Shown here: positions 9,530-10,130 of the stretch, one piece after another | Layout: each line of letters starts with the position of its first letter | How positions within the stretch are numbered: position 1 is the first letter of the stretch | Assembly: GCA_027604685.1 (NCBI GenBank) | Contig: JADHYX010000037.1 | Span: forward strand, 79,643-89,772 | From: Lobulomyces angularis | Taxonomy: Eukaryota > Chytridiomycota > Chytridiomycetes > Lobulomycetales > Lobulomycetaceae | Length of the DNA stretch: 10,130 nucleotides | Reading direction: 5' to 3' | Program-made: the position numbers and the translations under genes | Notes under the pieces: generated by a model | Database searches by the model: none | What the model was told of the DNA's origin: nothing | What the model saw: only the letters and a program-made list of their open reading frames with translations

Positions 9530-9844
9530 TTACTCAATTTTGAAAGGGTGACACTCAGTATTAAAAACCCATTCATTTAAATTTAAAATCTTGTCATCAT
9601 CATTAAATATCAAAAATAAGTATTTTAAGGTTTCCGCTAAAAAATAACTATCCTGTTGATTGTTAAAGTTGCCACTTTCTAGAGGAAGATATATATCTTT
9701 GATTCCAGTATAACCAAATTTAACTTTACTATATTTTTCGATTGACTGGGCAATTTTCCAAGCTTTTTCGCGATATTGTTTATCTGCAGTCAGTTTCCAC
9801 ATATAAAACAGAGATTCAACTTCAGTAATGAAATAAGTAAACAA
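9530..9844 (-). pseudogene. Orphan C-terminal piece of a GH47 alpha-1,2-mannosidase
   Basis: GH47 enzymes trim alpha-1,2-linked mannose from N-glycans in the ER and Golgi, or mark misfolded glycoproteins for degradation. Only about the last 95-100 residues are here; the family is normally 450 or more. Matching blocks in order are VESLFYMWKLT, AWKIAQSIEKY, GYTGIKDIY, DSYFLAETLKYLFLIF and NEWVFNTECHPF. The natural C terminus is intact, including the NTE..HP block whose Thr holds the catalytic calcium in the family. The RPE motif that should stand just before VES, with a catalytic Glu, is absent. Homology begins at a possible 3' splice site (AG at 9821-9820), so bases 9819-9530 look like a last exon whose upstream exons are missing. 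None can be seen in the 99 bases before the head-to-head gamma-subunit gene. An in-frame ATG at 9802 would give only 91 residues. It may be a gene remnant, an assembly joint, or an exon after an unusually long intron. Confidence 0.75.
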
Positions 9845-9943
9845 TAATAAATAGAAAAAATAAAGTAAAATAAAGTAAAAACGAAAGGAGCGCCTTGGAA
9901 TTTTATATTTAAAAAAAGAAAAAAAAATTATTAATATTACAAA

Positions 9944-10045
9944 ATGTCTGAATTAAAACTACAAAAATTACTTCAACTAAATGAAAGGTTAAAGCAAGAG
10001 GAAGATCTACCAAGAATAAAAGTTAGCGAATCTTCAAAAAAGTAA
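9944..10045 (+). CDS. Heterotrimeric G-protein gamma subunit, first exon only (runs off the window)
   Basis: Read without splicing, this gives 33 residues and a TAA at 10043-10045. The sequence SELKLQKLLQLNERLKQE followed by DLPRIKVSESS matches the start of fungal G-gamma (GGL) subunits: an N-terminal coiled-coil helix rich in Leu at heptad spacing, then the conserved PR-I/V-x-VSE block. Gamma pairs with a WD40 beta subunit at the plasma membrane and relays receptor signals. The rest of the GGL domain and the lipidated C-terminal CaaX box should follow. A GTAAAA donor at 10042 lies inside the last Lys codon, so the gene probably splices to an exon beyond the right edge. No AG occurs between 10043 and the end, so the intron would be at least 89 nt, longer than any other here. 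The alternative is a chance or degenerate short ORF. Confidence 0.6.
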   Translation: MSELKLQKLLQLNERLKQEEDLPRIKVSESSKK

Positions 10046-10067
10046 AAAATAATAAAAATAAAATAAA

Positions 10068-10130
10068 TTTTTTTTTTTTTTTTTGACAAACAAAATTTTT
10101 AATGTTTACTTTTTTTTTTTTTTTTTTTTT
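10068..10130. repeat. Poly(T) tracts at the right edge
   Basis: There are 17 T at 10068-10084 and 21 T at 10110-10130, separated by 25 A+T-rich bases. They lie in the presumed first intron of the gamma-subunit gene and end the window. Such runs commonly end contigs. Confidence 0.85.

Noticed and set aside
1..10130. Ciliate-type or other altered genetic code, suggested by high A+T and tiny introns
   Set aside because: Spliced genes end in TAA (phospholipase), TAG (RER1) and TGA (USP), and none of these occurs inside the reconstructed frames.

Overview
This window is A+T-rich eukaryotic nuclear DNA (about three quarters A+T by eye). It is packed with protein genes that are cut by many very short spliceosomal introns. 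I reconstructed 31 introns, 38 to 72 nt long, almost all GT...AG with T-rich 3' ends. Reading frames close exactly across every junction. TAA, TAG and TGA all act as stops, so the code is standard. The gene set and the intron-dense but compact style suggest an early-diverging fungus or a close relative (chytrid-, Rozella- or aphelid-like). It includes Rer1, a fungal-type G-protein gamma start, a bacterial/fungal-type phosphoesterase phospholipase C, a GH47 mannosidase piece and a USP37-like deubiquitinase. The lineage call is inference; nothing here names the species. The window begins with 17 A and ends with 21 T, so it may be a whole short contig broken at homopolymers. Left half, plus strand: (1) 23-731, the end, or possibly all, of an unrecognised multi-pass membrane protein in 3 exons; (2) 1067-3615, a 604-residue secreted-type phospholipase C (phosphoesterase family) in 15 exons, some only 16-29 nt; (3) 3915-4718, RER1, the Golgi-to-ER retrieval receptor, complete at 199 residues in 5 exons; (4) 5089-5684 (or 5757), a small soluble protein of about 155 residues, possibly of the Gag1-like clamp (DUF4050) family. 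Right half: (5) 9302 down to 5991 on the minus strand, a complete 955-residue ubiquitin-specific protease in 10 exons. It has an N-terminal PH-like region and a long insertion with three ubiquitin-interacting motifs inside the catalytic domain, the architecture of USP37; one of its introns is GC-AG. (6) 9844-9530, minus strand, an isolated C-terminal piece of a GH47 alpha-1,2-mannosidase with no visible upstream exons. (7) 9944 to the right edge, plus strand, the first exon of a probable heterotrimeric G-protein gamma subunit. The genes do not form an operon or obvious pathway. RER1 and GH47 both belong to the early secretory pathway and the phospholipase probably passes through it, but that may be coincidence. 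Genes 4 and 5 converge; GH47 and G-gamma are head to head. I see no RNA gene, CRISPR array, transposon or virus. The main points for a second look are the UIM-bearing USP, its GC-AG intron, the orphan GH47 exon, the phospholipase active-site motif spread over three exons, and the unidentified genes 1 and 4.
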